From: Melampsora larici-populina 98AG31
Lineage: Eukaryota; Basidiomycota; Pucciniomycetes; Pucciniales; Melampsoraceae
Assembly (NCBI RefSeq): GCF_000204055.1
Contig: NW_006768779.1
Span: 1,603,555-1,649,323, forward strand
Direction: 5' to 3'
DNA length: 45,769 bases
The translations under genes were made by a program, and so were the position numbers. The notes beneath the pieces are model-generated. The model had not been told where the DNA came from. It saw only the letters and a program-made list of their open reading frames with translations, and made no database searches. Below, piece after piece: positions 9,544 through 19,963 of this stretch (within the stretch, counting starts at the first letter, position 1; each line of letters starts with the position of its first letter).

Positions 9544-12500
9544 ATGACTCACCAGAAAAAATTAAAGTCTAGAAAAGCTGAGACACTCAAGCGTAAAGCT
9601 GTGACACCTCTCGACGCACGCTGTCTTGCAATGAAACGCCGGGCTCGCGAAAACGCCGAGATCACAGTCGGCAAGGCCGTCTCTGCCGCAGCTGAAGCAT
9701 ACGAACGGGTGATGCGTGGGCAGGGTCCTTCCTGGTACAACCCTGAGGAAGCCGAATGGGAAGATGTTGAAGCTGACAACCCTTTGGAGCCACCTCATGA
9801 CAATTGCAACTCCCCGACTCCGGAACCTGAAATCATAAATCCCGTCGGAGCAGAATATGCCCATGGTCTCAACAAAGGCTTTCATGCAGGACGACGCCAG
9901 CTTGAAGAAATTCAGTGGAGAAATAAGTACCCTGCAATGTTTCCTGTCTTCTTGACGTGCCAGCAGAATACCGGGAACTGGTCAAATCCAGACACATATT
10001 GCACTGACTGGAAGGAGCCATGTAACTGTCAAGGGCCACCTCGCACTTTGGATGTCCTCGATCTGTGGTGTGAGCTACCACTGCTCAATAGAAAGTTGAA
10101 CGAGGCTAAGCTTATCATGATATGATGTTTACCAGGTCGCAAACAGGTCCAGCTCAAATTCTGTTCATGTTCTCCAAATGACCAAGTGCGTTTGATCCAG
10201 GCTGGTTACATTGGAGGAACCCCTCAACGACCCGAGTCTGTCATCACAATTGGACTGCTACGTTTCTTTCACACAATGTGGAAGTATTGTAGCCTCCGAT
10301 TCAGGCCTTTTGCCGAGGGCCTGAATGAATTTTTGGATGCGGGAAATCCTTTATTTCTGAACAAAGATGGGAATACGGTTAGTAAATATTATTCTCCCTG
10401 CTTCACTCCATGTGTCATGTTTGTCACTCTAAAATTTTGGCATCTAGACACGCGAATGGCATTGAACCTTGTCATCAGCGGTTGATGCCTATCGGCAGAT
10501 GATGGTGATGGCAGAAGAGGCCACTGATCGGATTCTTCACCCGACTGCCAAGGACAAATTGGCCAGTATTTGTCCACCGTGTTTTGGACCAGGTGTTGGC
10601 CGCCTACCTCCTGGTGAGGCTGATCACATTGTGTGTCTCGATGGGAACTTCCAACACCGGCGGCATTTGGCGGCTAGTATTGAAACGGGTGACATTATTA
10701 CCCCTAAGTTATTTCTTGATCCTGACGCAGTGGAAGCAGTCCGACAAAAGATGTCAATTCCTGTGACAGGCAAACGAGATAAGAAAAAAACCCCATGGCA
10801 CGAGGCCGAAGTGGTGAGAACATATTCTTCAAACTTTACCTGGGATTTGTCCATACTTACTATACTTTTTAATAGGATCCTTGTACAGCAAGTCACACGG
10901 CCGCTGATGATGTGCGTGGCAAAACTCACTGGCAAGGTTGTGATGAAACTGGATTAATGGGCATGGGATGCCGACATGACCAATGTCTGAAGTTTATAAG
11001 CATCGTCCAAAGTGGAGAAAAGTGGATTTTTTTCTCAAAGATAATAAGCAGATGTATAATACCTGATGACACAATAAATCTTTTATTATATATAGAAACA
11101 TATACCCTATATCACTGTTAGACTGGCTTCTCAAAGCGACGGAGGCCAGGGAGGCTCGAGATGGTGATATTAGTGGTTCACTAATGGTACTCTATGATAT
11201 CGGATGCACATTGAAAAAAGGACTGATCAAGGTAAGTAGGGGTTTTCAATTCAATTAAAGTTGTCACATGAAATTGATATGATATACAGCGTAAACAATT
11301 CCCGGAGGCCATGGCAGAGGGGCGATTGATGTTTGCCACCAGTCTTTTTCATGCATATGTCCATGAATGGTCATGTCAACTAGATTATAACCCTTGGCTG
11401 AATGAGGGATGAGGTCTCTCGGATGGAGAGGGTATGGAACGTATATGGGCTGATTTTGAACCACTGGTCAGACCACTACGGTACTCGACTAAACAGCACA
11501 GACTGACAGCACTGAATTTTCGAGCTGCACACAAAAATTTTCGAGGCCAAAACAAATCAGGTAATGCAATGCACTTTGAGGTGATAATTCGGAGATTAAT
11601 CATTAACATGTTAATGAGGCCATGCTCTACAAACCTACAGTCCGCAACAGCCTTGATCGACTGCACCAAACTCAGAAAAAAAAGTCAGCAGCGGAACAAG
11701 TATTGGAAGGACTCCACATTTTGCATGGCCACACCGAAAATTACTTCAAAGATCAATGGGAGCGGAAGAAAGCTGTCCAAAGCCAAACCATCACCCAAAC
11801 CAGCGCAGACTACTTAGAGCAAGTAGGTGAGCTTGTGGAACTGGAGGAGAACTTGGTGAAAGCGCAGTGAGTTATCTTTTGTTTTCAAGGGAAGGAATGT
11901 AAAAGACCCTTACAGGGGTTGACCTTCAGGGAGCAACTTGAGAATCTTCACCAGAGAAGATGGCAACGACACAATGCTCATGCAAGAAGGCGAGGTCAGC
12001 GGAGGGAACACACTGCGGTCCCCAACACCTTAGTATTGCTTGAAAAGGCCATTGAAAGTGTCACAGATAGACTAGGAGATGATCAGTTAATTGAGTTGAC
12101 AGGCACCAAAGGTATGATTTCCATCTAAAGACCAATCATTTTGAGGGGCTGACTCAAGTTGCATACTTGAGTGAGTCAGATCAACGGGCCAAACCTCTTA
12201 TTAAGATCAGAGTGGCCAAAGGTAAGCTTTTGGGAGCAAAGGCGAGTGTAATAGAACATAGAAGGAGAGCAGGGCATGCACGAGGTAAGAAAGTGAATCT
12301 GCCTGGAACGGGACAATAATCATTGAACATATTTTCCTTCACTCTTTTTTTAGGGACTAATGTCCAAAAAAAAATGAACACATTGCGTACATTAAAAAAT
12401 ACTCAATTGCGACGAAAGGTGGCATCATATCTGCGATTAGCCAATGAGTACAATACAACCTTTGAACCCGATCCTTTATTAGCGACCCCAACTCTACAAG

Positions 12501-13134
12501 AAGTCGAGGCCATGGATATATCTCACCCCTTTCTGAATTTTGGCAGTCTCATTCACTCGGACGAGTCATGGGCCATAGATGAACCAACACAGACTGGTAT
12601 TGAAGCGTATCTCACCATCTGTCGTAGTAAGGAGGAACTTCGCCGTCTTGCCAAAGAAACTAGACAGATGGTTAATTGGGCTTTAGAATTTCAGGAAAAG
12701 ATCAATGTTGTACGTAAGGACACTATGGATGGTCGGTTGTTTGTTCAATTTTGATGTTGCAAATCTCCTATCATTCAATCCTAACATATGATGTTTTTGT
12801 TGGTACGACAGATGTCATTCCCATTTGGCCAACTAAAGAGGTGATGATGGCATTGACATCATCTGTAGCTCGTGAAGCTTGTCGAATCTGGCTGTATTGG
12901 AACAGCAACATCAGCAGTTTGCTTGTTGAAACTGCTCCATATAATGTTTGCATATGTGAGACAGGAAGTGATAACGAATTAAATGCTAAATGGATTACAA
13001 TGGTTGAAGCAAGTCTTAAGGAATGGGAGAAAATGGTCCACATCGAGACCATTTTGGGTGAAGGGGAAGAACATCAGGATGAGGACGACTATGAAGAGCA
13101 TGGTGCTGAGGATGATGATGAATTTGATACATGA
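9544..13134 (+). pseudogene. KDZ (Kyakuja-Dileera-Zisupton) transposase with CxC1-like cysteine cluster
   Basis: Eleven exons read as 9544-10069, 10136-10377, 10448-10813, 10876-11021, 11096-11231, 11290-11580, 11619-11866, 11930-12111, 12146-12284, 12354-12713 and 12812-13134, about 985 residues. Joining exons 1 and 2 builds a cysteine cluster (PCNC, LWC, KFCSC) typical of the zinc-binding N-terminus. Family motifs follow in order: AVDAYRQM, LDGNFQHRRH (first catalytic Asp region), HTAADD, CDETGLMGMGCRHD (second), VLYDIGC and LSDGEGMER (Glu region). The C-terminus is acidic. Lesions: an in-frame TGA at 10463-10465 just before LSSAVDAYR, another at 11410-11412 before GLSDGEG, and a one-base phase mismatch at the exon 8/9 junction in a GGGG run. 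The 38-nt intron 6 is unusually short. The enzyme would cut and paste its element in the nucleus; this copy appears inactive. Confidence 0.85.
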
Positions 13135-14249
13135 AAAAAACTCGGAATGATAATGATATTAACTTTATTGTATCATGTGTTGCCACTGGAATCGATTTGG
13201 GTGATTGTTCTCACTATAGGTGTGAACAATCGCCAAACTCGAAATGATTGAATACATTATTGGTGAAGATCTATTGCTTCACTAACAAAACGTGTTTTTC
13301 ACAACATTCTTCACACATATAGCAATCAATTTGGATCATTTCATTGTGAAGTATTTTCCAAATCAGTGTGAAAAATGTGTTCATGAATGCGTGATAATAC
13401 ATTCTGGAAGATCCTTTCCTTTACTAAAAAAACATGATTTTCATGAGGTGAGTGAAATATTTGCATTATTAGTGACGATTCACACTGTTTCAGTGTGAAA
13501 AGTCGAAATTAAGTGTGAAAAATGTGAGTCATCAACAATAATTGCAACGATTAAATTATCTTTTGTGAAGATAATTTACTTCACTAAAGCAATATCATTT
13601 GGACAGCTTTCTTCACACATATATTGAAACATTCACACCATTTCTGTGTGCAAGCTCTCCATAATCAGGGTGAAAAATTTGAACTATTTTGGTAATAAGA
13701 CAATTTCTTTCACTAATAAAATAAAACTTTTGCAGCACTCTTCACACGTATAGTGAAACCTTCACCCTGTTTAAGTGTGAAATGTTACCAAAATCAGTGT
13801 GAAACATTTGCACTATTGGTGTGAAAAATCCAAAATCATGATCTAGATCTATCAATTCAATTCAATTCCTCTAACAAAACTAGGTTTTCACAACCTTTTC
13901 GCATCTATAGTGAAGAATATTCTCACACGATTTCTGGGTTATCATTTCTGTGTGAAACATTTCAAAAATAGTTGGCCTTTGTGAAAAATCACTTCACTGA
14001 AAACATGCAAATATCACAACTAATGCCAAACCTTTACATATTCTCTCTCTCTACGGAGTGATGCCACCTGGTATCAAGCGGAGATATCCTCAAATTTGTC
14101 CTGTCCTTTGTGTGTATAACTTGAGTTAGATAGAGTAGAGTTAAAAATGATTCAATATGAATTATATATCAACTATTGTTCTGTTTCCATATATACAACA
14201 GAGTAGTAAGATGAAAAATGAAATTACAAGGAACACTTGTTATCCAACC
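13135..14249. repeat. TGTGAA/TTCACA-rich spacer downstream of KDZ
   Basis: Between about 13190 and 13990 the words TGTGAA, GTGTGAAAA, TTCACAC and CTTCACTAA recur on both orientations at irregular 20-60 bp spacing (for example near 13212, 13300, 13370, 13490, 13610, 13740, 13790, 13900, 13960). The stretch is AT-rich and has no gene. It resembles the subterminal short-motif repeats of DNA transposons, which often bind the transposase; that role is inference. 14050-14249 holds nothing recognisable apart from the 3' flank of the next minus-strand gene. Confidence 0.6.
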
Positions 14250-15982
14250 CTATCCTTCAACTTCAGGAACATTCTGCAAGGGTGATTGAGGGTTCATTTG
14301 GTCTTGATCTTGCATGACGCTTTTTACGACGGTGTATAACCCAGTGTTAATGTCATTGAGCCACATCTGATGGGTCTTGGTTGTCATCTTTTCGAATGGT
14401 TTGGACAGTAAATCATCTGTCATGCAGGAGGCAGCGTCTCGTATGCATTCGAGCCGGATGTTGTCCTTGAAGTGTCGATTTTGGAGTGTGATGTGAGGTG
14501 ACGAGGTCTTGGGGTGACAGTCAAAGCGGCCTAATGGAGGCTTGAGATGCTGCCCTGAGCGATTGAAACATGGGTGAGTTTAATGGCATGATCAGTAAAA
14601 TGATAAATACATACAAACTAGTTGATTCAACGCAGCAGTGAGTTGAGATTTGAGCAGGTCGCAGGCCTGAGGTTTCTTTGTCCGGGTGGGTTTGACTTGG
14701 AGGTCTGACTGGGCGACATGCTGTACAAAGTTCTCTAGCAGGTGCCACTTTGTGTTGGTGAGGGTGGTCCAATCGTCAGACGAGGAGGCTTGCATTTCCC
14801 AAAGGCCCTTCGCATTGTGAGTGTACGGGCTCCAGGAGGAGGCCATGAGTGCATAGTCTACTCCATAGCGTATGTGTACAGTTTGAAGCTAGAAGATGAG
14901 CAGAAGGTTCATAAATATCAATGTCATATTAGAGATGGGCGAGATGACTTTACCTCATTTTCAATGCTTGTGATCTCTTGTATACCTTTGTTCTGCCTGG
15001 CTGTGGGAAGATGCGGACCAAATTGCCCGTGGCCAAGGTCACGCGCTACCTTGTCCATGTCAACCAAGCGTTTGAAGATCGGTAGATACAACTGTTGTTC
15101 GTCATCAGTCAAAGGTGTAGAGTTAGGTTCTGCCGGAGGAATTGCCCATCCACATGCCAAATAGCCCAGAGTAAAGAACATCCTCTCATTGAAAATGTCT
15201 TTCTCATTGGGTTCGAGGTTGGACCAAGTATGACCTAGATGTTGATTCCGCTCTTTGAACCCTTCCTGCGTGTTCCTGGGGGGCACTGTGATTTCATTTG
15301 GGTTTGATTAATGAAATTTGTTGAAGTGCGCAAAAGGAACTCACTCGTGGTATTTGCACTTTTGATGCTGTACTTAAGAAACAATTGATAAAATGTGCGT
15401 TTTGTTCTGATGCTGACTTCGTGACTTTGTGGAGTAAGTAACAAACAGGGATTGAGTTAGCAAAGGGTTGGTGCCATTCAAATGAATTTGAACTTACAGA
15501 TATTCGTTGATGGTCTTTTCACTGCAGTGGGCTGCCAAGGCGAGTAATTTTTTGGCTCGGCGATACATGAATTGTAAGGATTTCAACTCCTTTTGGATGT
15601 CAGAAGGTATGCGATTTCGGGTTTGGCGACCAGTGGCTGACATGAGTTGCTTGATGGTGTCCATATCCAAGTCGAGCTCGTTGTAGTTTTGAAGTGTGAC
15701 GTTGATGACCTGACTTTGGCGATTTGTTGTGGTGGATGACTTTGAAGGTTTTTTTTTGACTTTGGGTGTTTTCTCTTCTGCTTCCTCGTCTTCCCAATGG
15801 CTATCCTCGTCTTCGCCTGGATTATCTTTGTTCAAGTGAAGATCGCTCACTACACTGGATGATTTGTCCGAGGATTCGGAAGTCTCTGACACTGGTTTAG
15901 GTGCGACCTTCTTTGAGGTTCTGCGACGTGTTGGTCGTTTGGAAGGGGCAGCAGATGAAGAGGCCTTGCATTTGGGAGGCAT
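14250..15982 (-). CDS. KDZ-neighbour protein with HMG-box-like segment
   Basis: Five exons read in frame on the minus strand: 15982-15498, 15424-15345, 15285-14954, 14888-14615 and 14554-14250, giving 491 residues with no lesion. The N-terminus (MPPKCKASSS) has basic clusters (RPTRRRTSKK) followed by an acidic linker (HWEDEEAEEK). Residues about 165-225 resemble an HMG box: an F-x-x-F core (TFYQLFLKY), then HLGHTWSNLEPNEKDIF, matching the 'lG..W..L...EK..f' helix. The C-terminal half is unrecognised. It is probably nuclear and DNA-binding. Genes of this type beside fungal KDZ transposases suggest a transposon-linked role, which is inference. Unlike the two neighbouring transposon genes, it is intact. 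It could be a different helical DNA-binding fold. Confidence 0.6.
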
Positions 15983-16813
15983 GATGTTGTCGTTGTCGAA
16001 GTGGTTGCAGTTGATTAGGTAGGTGACGTGGAATCGAGATGGTTGAGTGGAAAGATAATCGAGATGGTTGAGTTGAAAGATATGTGTAACTTTGGCGGTG
16101 TTATCATATTTGAAGGGAAGTCGAGTGACATGGGAATTAGGTTTGTGAAATTGTGTGTCAATGAATGTGTGCTGAGAGTGAGTGAAAGGGGGTTTCACGA
16201 TACTTTTGTGTAGGGGACTGGGAAGTGCGGGTAGGAGTGAAATAGTGCTTTGTGTGGAGTGAAAATGAGATGATTACAGTAGTTTGGTGTGAACATGAGA
16301 TCGACAAGGAGTGAGCTGCAAGGTACTTGACCAGAAGGCGAGTGAATTACAGGGAGCAGGGGAGTGAAACTTGGTGGGGTGCGCTGGATGGTGTGTGTAG
16401 GATCGTGGAATTTGGAGTGAGGCAGTTGTGTGAATCTTGGGTGTGTAGGTGGCTTCCAGATGCATCGGATGCCTCTGGGATGCATCTGTAGGTGTTTCTG
16501 GGAGACGCTGCGAGGATACACAAGGTATTATCCTCGGGTCGGGTCCAACTTCTTAGTGATCACGAGGTGTTTGAATGAGTGGAAGAAACGATTTTTTTGA
16601 AAAGACCTTTCTCGCATCAAACTCTGACCATTCTACCCTTCTCGATGTCAAGAAGGGAGGTGGTGGACGCAGTGCACACTTTTCACCATGATTTTTGTCT
16701 GATTTTTATTTTCTGCCACCACTAACCCTACCAAGGTTTGGGGCTTTGCTCCATAGCTACCCTAACACTTTCCTGGCTAGTAGCGCTACGTAGTGCTGCA
16801 AGCCAGACTTGCC
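15983..16813. other. Upstream flank of the HMG-like gene with GAGTGAA words
   Basis: Between about 16180 and 16430 the words GAGTGAAA, GGAGTGA, GTGTGGAGTGAAAA and GGTGTGAA recur, echoing the 1.97-2.9 kb arrays and the 13.2-14.0 kb spacer. At 16456-16490 facing GATGCATC words occur (CCAGATGCATCGG and GGGATGCATCTG). No gene is supported; the ORFs on either strand are short and low-complexity. Confidence 0.5.
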
Positions 16814-17312
16814 TGGGGTAATCAGGTGCAATGTAAGCACTACAGCAACAAGCCAAAACAAAAGCTTTGAAGAGCTTTGAAAACTAGACCACACTTGTAC
16901 ATAAAGCAACAGGTAAACATAGACCGGTACGAGGTTGGAAAAATTTAAGTAAATGCAAAAGTAATTAATAAGTTTCTTTCCAATCATATGAATATACTAA
17001 TGTGGGGTAATCAGGTGCGATGTAAGCACTACGGCAACAAGCCAAAATAAAAGCTTTGAAGAGCTTTGAACACTAGAACACACCTAGATACACACACACA
17101 GATTAGTAAAGAGTAGAAAAAGAATAATAAGAGAGATAACACAAACCTGTGCGTAAAGCAACAGGTAAATGTAGACAGGTACAAGGTCAGAAAAATGTAA
17201 GTAAAAGCAAAAGTAAAACTAAAGAAGAGTTGTAGTTTGAGATTATAATCAGATATAAGTTTGTAACAATGTATGAGAGAAATAAAAGACTTACAATTTC
17301 TTTCCAATGAGG
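16814..17312. repeat. Two-copy direct repeat with differing internal segments
   Basis: Copy 1 (about 16814-16984) and copy 2 (about 17005-17312) both begin GGGGTAATCAGGTGC and share ATGTAAGCACTAC, AAAGCTTTGAAGAGCTTTGAA, AAAGCAACAGGTAAA and TTTCTTTCCAAT. Copy 2 contains two extra blocks of about 64 and 80 bp that are missing from copy 1. It is probably a transposon fragment, but no ends, target duplication or ORF are evident. From 17313 to 17810 I see only AT-rich sequence without a gene. Confidence 0.7.
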
Positions 17313-17810
17313 AAAGAAACTGGGAGGAACAACTAGAGAGTATATATAAAAGAAAAACACAATCATAAAGCACCACGGACATAAGAAAAAGAAATACGCA
17401 TGTCACAAGCAACCTATTCCCAAAACACACACAAAATCCAAATAAAACACAGACCCTTCAACTAATCAGACCTCATACCACTCTATTCATCATTCATTTG
17501 ATCTTTGTTTGTAATCATTAATAAAGCCTTGAACACAAACTAAAGTCCTTGACAAGTCGAGTAAAATAAAACATTAATAAATCAAATCCACCTGAGCATC
17601 AACCACTATTAGTCATCTAAAGAAAAAAAATAAAAAGAACACCATGGGATGTTGAATACCATAACAAAAAAGGCTAAGAACGAATCCAAAATTATTATTG
17701 CATTTACTTTATTATGCAATACATCCCAACTTTACAGAATCTAGAATTTAGATAAAGGCATTTAATAAAATGTTGACTTTGAAACAATTTTTATGAGCAA
17801 ATCTAATAAT

Positions 17811-19246
17811 TCATTCCACAGGTCCATTGAATTCATAATCTAATTCCTATTCAATAAATGAAAAATCAGTATAAATTATACCAAAGTTTGCAATCTCAAA
17901 AGATTTATGTGAAAAGATGAAATTTAGACATACAAAGATTTCTGCTGCTGTTAATTTATGACTGATATGACATTCAACTCCATGAGATTTGAAGGCTTCA
18001 ACCAATTCTGGGTCAATAGCTGGAGGTCCTAGTCGTTTTTCTCTAGTAAATACCATAAGTTTGAGATTTGGTCCTTTCTGTAAACCTTCAGCTGAATTTA
18101 AGGTATCTCTCCAATACTTTTCACTACAATCTATGTCAGTGACAATTGTTCTGACATTCTCTAGCATCGGAACTTGTAACCAAGAAATATCCTCCCATGT
18201 GTAATCATCTTCAACTAAACAACCTGAATCTTGATCTCCAATGACTCTTAAATTTGGAAAACTCAACTCAAAGAGCCCACTGTCAATTTGTTTAGTAAAT
18301 GAGAATAAAAAAAGGCCTTCTGATGTATGCTGAATGGGTTCCAAAACTTCCTCAAAACCAACTGTATACTCAGTATCATTAGTAAATTCAACAATTTTTA
18401 AAGTGTTTTTTGCAGTTTGAGTGACATGAGCACCTGCTTCTAAATTATTATCATAGGGATTTATAGCTAAGTATTTTAGATGGATAATGCTGGAGGTTTT
18501 AATTTGAAAGTATCTAAGAATATGTCATTAAGTGTTAAGCATTCAAGTCCAGGTATGACTGAGAATAATTTTGATAATGAATGGTCATTGTAATAAGGTT
18601 CTTCAAACCAACAGGCTTCTCGTGTGAAAGACAATGATTTTAAATCTTTAATTGTTGTAAAAGCTTGAATTAGTCTTGAGGAAGCTCCCATAGAATCAGC
18701 AAATTGAATCTTCACATCCTTCAAATTTGTACCAATCAATTCAATTAATTCAGATAATTGCTTCATCGTGACTGGAGTTGATCTATTTTGACCTAAAAAA
18801 AACAAAAGTAGTGAAAAACTATAGTTAGTAATTTGAAAGACAGTTTTCAGCTAATAAAATTCAAATCAATTACCATCAACTTTTGGTACTCCATCATTTT
18901 CTTCTTCTATTTCTTCTTCCAACTCTTCTTCTGGATACTCAACTTTCCAAATTATAAGTCTTTTAACTGGACAAGAAACATAAGGTTTAAATATAGTACA
19001 ATTATCTATAATTGTTTGTGCAGATTCTGAGTCTTTGATGTAAATCGTATTGTAGTAATTTATAACAGCTCTAGACCAGTTCTTGTTGATGAGTCTTAAT
19101 CTTATTAAATTTTTGTATGACAAGTACCAAAGGTAAGGTTCTGAACCTGCTGGAGTTTCTAATTTGAATTCTTTATTGGATTGATTGACAACTTCTTGTA
19201 ATATTTGATCAATGAGTTCTAAAGGTAAATTGTTGTTTTGATCCAT
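17811..19246 (-). pseudogene. F-box protein with leucine-rich C-terminus, one frameshift
   Basis: Exons on the minus strand are 19246-18874, 18792-17934 and 17846-17811, with clean GT-AG introns. The start MDQNNNLPLELIDQIL opens a typical F-box (about residues 6-50: LPLELIDQILQEV then LRLINKNWSRAV), which recruits Skp1 in SCF ubiquitin ligases. The rest has loosely spaced leucine-rich segments (LKSLSF, LECLTLNDIF, HLKYLAI, FPNLRVIG) that would bind substrate. The frame breaks at an A4 run (18497-18500 on the plus strand). One extra base there would continue the protein smoothly into HLKYLAINPYDNN; as given, a stop follows at 18476. This is either a real frameshift in a fast-evolving family or a homopolymer error. 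The protein without the break would be about 420 residues. Confidence 0.65.
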
Positions 19247-19758
19247 TGTAGATGTATATGTGAGTTTTGTTCTTAAATGTTTGATTGTAAAATGAATAAG
19301 TTGATTGGTTGGGTTGAGTGTTTTGAGTTCTTGAGAGTTGATTTGAACAAATTTTGATCTGAAGAGAATCTTCAATTGGTTTATAATTGTGATTTAATTC
19401 GTTTTTTGAAGTTGAAATAGCAATGTGTTTGTTTTGATCTCTTGATTTTTGGAAAGATGAAGTTGAGTGTTTGATGTTTTGAAATTTTTCATGATCTTGT
19501 TCACTTTGAAAAGATGTGGGTGGAAAGATTCTCTACGTACAAAGTCACAAGTGTTGTCTGAAACTACTGTCTTAAGAGTAAAAATGAAATTATGTACGTA
19601 GCAGTCACAGCATCGTATCAGAGTCTCAAAATGGTAAATTAAAATCTTTACTCCAAGTCAAATTCAATTTACAAATTCTTCTGATGGAATCGATTTCTGT
19701 GCTGAATTAGTATTAAACAAATTGGATGAAAAGATTCAAACTTTATCACTTGAAGGTA
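19247..19758. other. F-box promoter and left flank of the Tc1/mariner insertion
   Basis: The minus-strand promoter of the F-box gene lies here. From about 19650 the plus strand has an open segment ending in KIQTLSLE, cut by the transposon at GG|TA. After the element (from 23709) the sequence resumes as AAATAAG... and reaches a TTCTCTAG acceptor, then six codons and a stop. The element may therefore sit exactly at the 5' splice site of a small host gene; its start was not identified. Confidence 0.35.
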
Positions 19759-19818
19759 CAGCTGTTTTGAAAACAAAACTGGTTGTCGTTTTTTTTTTTT
19801 TTTTCATATCCGCGGTTT
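19759..19818 (+). repeat. Left terminal inverted repeat of the Tc1/mariner element
   Basis: About 60 bp matching the right end at 23646-23708, with one substitution in the outer 16 bases and length variation in the internal T tract (17 T's here). Confidence 0.9.
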
Positions 19819-19963
19819 TGAATCTAGCAGAAAAACCGCGCAAAAGGCTGATGACAGCTGATTACGTGGCATGAGGTTCAATCCTGTTGGACCCTGTTGA
19901 ATCACATTGCAAGCTTGAAGCCAGCGCCACGTTTGTCCACAACACAATTGAGCCATCCTCAAC

